From Lachnospiraceae bacterium (GTDB taxonomy: Bacteria > Bacillota > Clostridia > Lachnospirales > Lachnospiraceae), in assembly GCA_910575605.1 (NCBI GenBank), contig CAJTEW010000003.1, forward strand, positions 215,025 through 279,024: a stretch of DNA of 64,000 nucleotides, in the 5' to 3' direction. Under the pieces are notes generated by a model. The model was not told the DNA's origin and searched no databases. It was given only the letters and a program-made list of their open reading frames with translations. Positions 60,213 through 64,000 of the stretch are shown here, piece by piece. The translations under genes were made by a program, and so were the position numbers. The stretch's first letter is position 1. Every line of letters starts with the position of its first letter.

Positions 60213-60935
60213 ATGAAAGAGAAAATGTACTGTACGGCCATTGTTTTGTCTGCTGGGCAGGGAAAACGAATGGAAACTTCTACCCAAAAGCAGTACTTAG
60301 AGCTTGAGGGGAAGCCAATTATCTATTATTCACTGAAGGTATTTGAAGATTCACAGATAATTGATGATATTGTGCTTGTTGTGGGAGAGGGTCAGAAGGA
60401 GTATGTCTGTGAGGAAATCCTGAACAAATACGGATTTTCCAAAGTAAGGGCTGTTGTATACGGTGGTAAGGAGCGTTATGATTCAGTCTGGCAGGGGATT
60501 TTGGCTCTTACGGCGCAGCAGGGATATGTGTTTATTCATGACGGAGCAAGACCCTTTGTGGATGAGGATATTTTAAATAGGGCATATGATACAGTTATAA
60601 GGCATGGGGCGTGTGCTGCAGGAATGCCAAGTAAGGATACCATTAAGCTGGTGGATGATGAGAGCTTTACAGTTAAAACGCCAAAGAGGAAATATATGTG
60701 GGTGGTGCAGACACCGCAGGTATTTGAAAGTAGTTTAATTACAGATGCATATTCCAAGCTTATGAGGGAAGACTCTGCTAATGTAACAGATGATGCAATG
60801 GTGGTTGAACAGATGATGAAGGTTCCAGTCAAGTTGTTTGAGGGTTCATATGAAAATATAAAGATTACAACACCAGAGGATTTAGAGGTGGCTTCGGCCC
60901 TTTTAAAAAGAAAAAATAAAAATCTTGGAAATTAA
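60213..60935 (+). CDS. ispD: 2-C-methyl-D-erythritol 4-phosphate cytidylyltransferase
   Basis: A 240-residue IspD of the MEP isoprenoid pathway. The CTP-binding motif is IVLSAGQGKRMETSTQKQY near residue 10, with Lys at the conserved position, GGKERYDSVWQGI near 85 and DGARPFV near 108; QTPQVFESSLI and TDDAMVVEQ follow. ATG 60213 is preceded by AAGGAGAAAAGTGTAA. It follows tsaD by 14 bases. A TarI-type enzyme is an alternative, but motif details fit IspD. Confidence 0.92.
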   Translation: MKEKMYCTAIVLSAGQGKRMETSTQKQYLELEGKPIIYYSLKVFEDSQIIDDIVLVVGEGQKEYVCEEILNKYGFSKVRAVVYGGKERYDSVWQGILALTAQQGYVFIHDGARPFVDEDILNRAYDTVIRHGACAAGMPSKDTIKLVDDESFTVKTPKRKYMWVVQTPQVFESSLITDAYSKLMREDSANVTDDAMVVEQMMKVPVKLFEGSYENIKITTPEDLEVASALLKRKNKNLGN

Positions 60936-60938
60936 ATA

Positions 60939-60967
60939 TTGACGGGTAAATTATTGTGTGTTAGAAT
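60939..60967 (+). promoter_or_regulatory. Promoter of tRNA-Ser(UGA)
   Basis: TTGACG (60939-60944) and TAGAAT (60962-60967) are 17 bases apart, about 40 bases before the tRNA. Confidence 0.6.
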
Positions 60968-61008
60968 TCATATTGTCGCGGATGGAAGTGACAACATGAA
61001 AAACAGAT

Positions 61009-61094
61009 GGAGAGGTATCGAAGTGGTCATAACGAGGCGGTCTTGAAAACCGTTTGTCCGCAAGGGCGCGTGGGTTCGAATCCCACCCTCTCCG
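61009..61094 (+). tRNA. tRNA-Ser (anticodon UGA)
   Basis: An 86-base class II tRNA. The acceptor GGAGAGG pairs with CCTCTCC before discriminator G. The anticodon stem GCGGT/ACCGT encloses CTTGAAA, so the anticodon is TGA (61044-61046). The extra arm GTTTGTCC-GCAA-GGGCGC and T-arm GGGTTCGAATCCC are typical for serine tRNAs. CCA is not encoded. Confidence 0.95.
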
Positions 61095-61102
61095 CTTTAG
61101 AA

Positions 61103-61129
61103 GGGTTCTGCGTGGGCAGGACTCTTTTC
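61103..61129 (+). terminator. Terminator after tRNA-Ser(UGA)
   Basis: GGGTTCTGC pairs with GCAGGACTC (two G-U pairs) with loop GTGG, followed by TTTT. Confidence 0.6.
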
Positions 61130-61150
61130 ATTATATAGGAAATTTAACAT

Positions 61151-61606
61151 ATGGAAAAATGGAAGTTTATATATGAAAATGGAATTGTGAAGGTCTGGGT
61201 GAGAGTTTTATCAATTATTGGAATTTTTGTAATTGCGCTTGCCGGGGCCGCGTTTTTATATTATCATAGTCCTGAGGAGAATATGTGGCTTATGTGTATT
61301 ATTTACATGCTCAGCGGATATTACTGTCCCGGATGCGGGGCGGGAAGAGCGTGTTATTCGATTCTTCACGGAAGGCTTTATCAGGCGTTTCGCTATAATC
61401 CACTTTTGTGTCTGCTTCTTCCATGTCTTGTTCTGTATCTTTGTATCTGTATGATACAATGGCTGCTATATGGACGAGAGACAATAAGCCAGAGAATTCC
61501 TGTATGGGTCGTATATGTTATACTTGCCATAGTTATTTTATATGGAATTTTACGGAATATAGAAATATATCCGTTTAGTTTATTAGCACCAGTGAGAGTA
61601 AAGTAA
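61151..61606 (+). CDS. DUF2752-family membrane protein
   Basis: A 151-residue membrane protein with about four segments. The DUF2752 signature CPGCGAGRACYSILHGRLYQAFRYNP (residues 58-83, location) is clear: a CPxCG pair at a membrane edge followed by an amphipathic loop. The function is unknown; neighbours in other genomes are often secreted or CD225-type proteins, as here. ATG 61151 lies after a weak ATTTAACAT context, so the start is slightly uncertain. The zinc-ribbon/CD225 gene begins 15 bases downstream, so they form an operon. Confidence 0.85.
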   Translation: MEKWKFIYENGIVKVWVRVLSIIGIFVIALAGAAFLYYHSPEENMWLMCIIYMLSGYYCPGCGAGRACYSILHGRLYQAFRYNPLLCLLLPCLVLYLCICMIQWLLYGRETISQRIPVWVVYVILAIVILYGILRNIEIYPFSLLAPVRVK

Positions 61607-61621
61607 GAGGAGGGAGACACA

Positions 61622-62980
61622 ATGAAGTGTAAATTCTGCAGGGAAGAACTGCCGGAAGGAGCAAAATTCTGTCCAGTCTGCGGGACACCCGCAGAGCCTG
61701 AAACGGAGGAGGGCCAGGAGAGAGACGATGCATGGGATGAAGCTGCTACGGGGTGGCAGGGGGAGAATTCATACCAGTATGGTCCATCGAATCAGGGACA
61801 GGATTCGAATCAGCATAGTTCATCAAACCAGGGAGGAAACCCATACCAGTATGGTCCGCCGAACCAAAAGCCGCAGGGGCAGTACCAATATGGCCCTTCA
61901 GACCAAGAGCCGCAGGGGCAGTATCAATATGGCCCTTCGGACCAAGAGCCACAGGGGCAGTATCAGTATGGCTCGATGGGCCAGGGGAATTATCAGTATG
62001 GTTCAATGGGCCAGGGAGAAAACTCATACCAGTATCATTCACCGAATCAGGGAGATTATCAATATGGTCCGATGGGCCAGGGACAGTATCAGAACAACAG
62101 CGGAGCTCCTAACAGCGGTACGCCATATATGATTTTGGCAATTTTTACCGTACTGATGTGCTGTATGCCGCTTGGAATTGTTGCAATTATATATGCATCA
62201 AGGATTAATGGGCTTTTAAGGATTGGAGATTATGCGGGAGCCAGGGAGTCGGCGAAGAAAGTAAAGATTTTCTCGATTATCGGAATCATAGGAGGTCTGA
62301 TTACAATGACCTTCCTTCTGATATTTAATCTAAGCGATTGGCAGGATGGGTTATTATCTTCAACGCCTAGGATAACAGTATCTGAACGTGCAGACACAGA
62401 TGAGGATGAAAGTATATATGAGGATGAAGAGGAGCCGGTAGAAAAAGCATCCACTGCAGAACCAGCAGAGCAAAGCAGTGAGCTGGGCGAAACGTGGGAT
62501 TCTTATACTGTCCAGATTAATGATAAGGTATTGACCTTTCCATGTACATATGGAGAACTGGAAGCTGCAGGACTTACTCTTGATACAAGTGACACGCCGG
62601 AGGACTATATAGTAAACGCTAATGAGTATGTAATGGTTTTTTTTGAAGATGCAAATGACAATTATGTGATGGCCGACCTTATTAATATGACAGATAATGC
62701 CAAAACGATAAAGGAATGTCTTGTTGGAGGGATATCAGTTTCAGATTATGGTGTATCAGAAGGCGGGATTACTATATTGTTTCCAGGTGGACTTAAGATA
62801 GGTTCTACCAGAGAGGAAATGCTGGAGAAATATGGGAATACGGATGACATATATGAAGGGGACAGCCTTTGCATATATACCTGGTCCGCAGAAAATTCAT
62901 ATTATTCCCAATGTGAGATGGACCTTGACGCACAGACAGGGCTTATAAATAGCATGAATATCCAAAATTATGGAGAATAG
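61622..62980 (+). CDS. Zinc-ribbon, repeat-linker and CD225-type membrane protein
   Basis: A 452-residue protein. Residues 1-26 are a zinc ribbon (CKFC, CPVC). Residues 45-160 are a Gln/Tyr/Gly/Pro linker built of degenerate QYQYGP units. Residues 165-235 match the CD225/dispanin pattern (LAIFTVLMCCMPLGIVAIIYASRI, then GDYAGARESAKKVKIF and a second hydrophobic segment). After an acidic linker, residues 290-452 form an external domain with two related halves (TFPCTYGELEAAGLTLD, IGSTREEMLEKYGN) as in lipoprotein-like surface proteins. AGGAGGGAGACACA precedes ATG 61622. The exact role is unknown; membrane-bound sensing or envelope scaffolding are possible. Confidence 0.8.
   Translation: MKCKFCREELPEGAKFCPVCGTPAEPETEEGQERDDAWDEAATGWQGENSYQYGPSNQGQDSNQHSSSNQGGNPYQYGPPNQKPQGQYQYGPSDQEPQGQYQYGPSDQEPQGQYQYGSMGQGNYQYGSMGQGENSYQYHSPNQGDYQYGPMGQGQYQNNSGAPNSGTPYMILAIFTVLMCCMPLGIVAIIYASRINGLLRIGDYAGARESAKKVKIFSIIGIIGGLITMTFLLIFNLSDWQDGLLSSTPRITVSERADTDEDESIYEDEEEPVEKASTAEPAEQSSELGETWDSYTVQINDKVLTFPCTYGELEAAGLTLDTSDTPEDYIVNANEYVMVFFEDANDNYVMADLINMTDNAKTIKECLVGGISVSDYGVSEGGITILFPGGLKIGSTREEMLEKYGNTDDIYEGDSLCIYTWSAENSYYSQCEMDLDAQTGLINSMNIQNYGE
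61868..61984 (+). repeat. Three 39-base tandem repeats in the linker
   Basis: Units at 61868-61906, 61907-61945 and 61946-61984 each encode a 13-residue (K/E)PQGQYQYG... unit and keep high identity at base level, so the array is recent and prone to length change. Confidence 0.85.
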
Positions 62981-62996
62981 ACAGAGAATATGAAAG

Positions 62997-63035
62997 AGAA
63001 CCAGAAGCCGGAAAGGGGATTTCTGGTTCTTTTTT
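62997..63035 (+). terminator. Terminator after the CD225-type gene
   Basis: AGAACCAGAA (62997-63006) pairs with TTCTGGTTCT (63021-63030), followed by a T run. Confidence 0.85.
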
Positions 63036-63077
63036 GCGGAAAAAGTGGAAAAAGTTTGAAAAAAATAAAATTAGGAC

Positions 63078-63106
63078 TAGACAATTGGCTTTTGCTGTTG
63101 TATAGT
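63078..63106 (+). promoter_or_regulatory. Promoter of tRNA-Ser(GGA)
   Basis: TAGACA (63078-63083) and TATAGT (63101-63106) are 17 bases apart, 33 bases before the tRNA. Confidence 0.5.
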
Positions 63107-63138
63107 ATTAATCGAGTTCGAAATCACGAGCAGTTCTT

Positions 63139-63228
63139 GGAGAAGTACCCAAGCTGGCCGAAGGGGCTCCCCTGGAAAGGGAGTAGGTCGTTAATAGCGG
63201 CGCGAGGGTTCAAATCCCTCCTTCTCCG
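63139..63228 (+). tRNA. tRNA-Ser (anticodon GGA)
   Basis: A 90-base class II tRNA. GGAGAAG pairs with CTTCTCC before discriminator G. The stem CTCCC/GGGAG encloses CTGGAAA, giving anticodon GGA (63174-63176). The long variable arm and the T-arm GGGTTCAAATCCC agree with serine tRNA. Confidence 0.95.
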
Positions 63229-63380
63229 TTCGAGCGTATTATTGTCTGGAGTGAAGATGTTTCAGACAATTTCTACGTTCAAAACTGCAGGATAAGCTGT
63301 CTGATATGAGTATTAAAATCAGAGCTTTTACGGCAGTGAAAAAGATGTCAAAAAAAAATAAAAAAAGTTGAAAAAAAGTA

Positions 63381-63409
63381 TTGACATCCACGACAGTAAG
63401 TGATATTAT
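63381..63409 (+). promoter_or_regulatory. Promoter of the rRNA operon
   Basis: TTGACA (63381-63386) and TATTAT (63404-63409) are 17 bases apart, with an A/T-rich run of A's just upstream that could be an UP element. The leader of about 205 bases to the 16S gene holds ACCTTGATAACTGAACAAT, a motif common in clostridial rrn operons, probably part of antitermination or processing signals. Confidence 0.8.
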
Positions 63410-63621
63410 AATCGAGCTGACCCGGTGAGGGGAAGCGAAGAAAAAAGGACCTTGATAACTGAACAATAGACAACAACCCTGAAGATTCTAAAAAGAGAAA
63501 ATTCAGAACGGACATCGAGAGATGTCAACCTAGAAACAGTAAAACGGGAAAAGGAAAGCTAGAAGTTTTCCTGACTAGATTAAACCAGATTTTAGGAGCT
63601 GTGAGAAGCGGCTTTTAAGAT

Positions 63622-64000
<379 letters not shown>

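Noticed and set aside
61868..61984. CRISPR-like array
   Set aside because: The three units are directly joined without spacers and are in frame within a coding region; no cas genes are nearby.
61746..62042. Antisense repeat-rich frame in the CD225-type gene
   Set aside because: It only mirrors the QYQYGP tandem repeats of the real gene.
62990..63295. 101-codon gene spanning the second tRNA
   Set aside because: It runs across a terminator, a promoter and tRNA-Ser(GGA), so it is not a gene.

Overview
The window comes from an anaerobic, low-to-middle GC Firmicute of the class Clostridia, most probably a Lachnospiraceae (Clostridium cluster XIVa) member. The partial 16S rRNA at the right edge has the early variable regions I associate with Dorea/Faecalicatena-like gut bacteria. 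The ribosomal gene order, the strong AGGAGG ribosome-binding sites, the two UGA-encoded selenoproteins and the Stickland-type reductases agree with that. The assignment rests on recall, not on a search.

Layout. 1-2940 is the tail of a D-proline reductase (prd) cluster: the end of prdA, a small conserved gene, the selenoprotein gene prdB (in-frame TGA at 1322), prdD and prdE. 2941-3388 has no protein gene but holds a candidate structured RNA with its own promoter and terminator, followed by a 34-bp perfect inverted repeat. 3389-4959 (minus) holds a small membrane protein and a TSUP-like permease. 5256-22250 is the S10-spc-alpha ribosomal superoperon (rpsJ to rplQ, with secY, adk, map, infA, rpoA), led by a structured leader and sprinkled with a degenerate intergenic repeat placed just after stop codons.

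22454-27299 carries glycerate kinase and a two-gene electron-transfer unit: a NuoF-type Fe-S stub fused to a GltD-like flavoprotein, then an [FeFe] hydrogenase. 27419-32026 is a peptide-use cluster (transglutaminase-like protein, M19 dipeptidase, MFS transporter) with a divergent GntR regulator and a 20-bp operator-like palindrome. 32127-36127 is a MacAB-type ABC exporter. 36288-44200 is a mixed region: a PcsB-like cell-wall protein, an uncharacterised protein, a HAD phosphatase, uppP, an amino-acid ABC importer whose binding protein appears circularly permuted, a LysR regulator and a YitT protein.

44462-53955 is the most interesting region: eight co-directional genes encoding a class I aldolase, a zinc alcohol dehydrogenase, a SorC-type regulator, an APC permease, a RibF-like protein with a decayed FAD-synthetase half, an aldehyde dehydrogenase, a second selenoprotein (GrdB/F/H-like, TGA at 52347) and a GrdE/G/I-like subunit. 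It looks like a catabolic operon built round a divergent glycine-reductase-type component B of unknown substrate. 54195-60935 holds galM, the t6A genes tsaE-tsaB-tsaD with rimI, a threonine aldolase, rnz and ispD. 61009-63228 has two tRNA-Ser genes flanking a DUF2752 protein and a zinc-ribbon/CD225 membrane protein. An rRNA operon starts at 63381 and runs off the right edge.

Together the window shows a fermenter that uses amino acids and small amine or sugar compounds as electron acceptors, with hydrogenase-linked redox balancing. Selenocysteine synthesis genes and glycine-reductase components A and C must lie elsewhere, because none is visible here.
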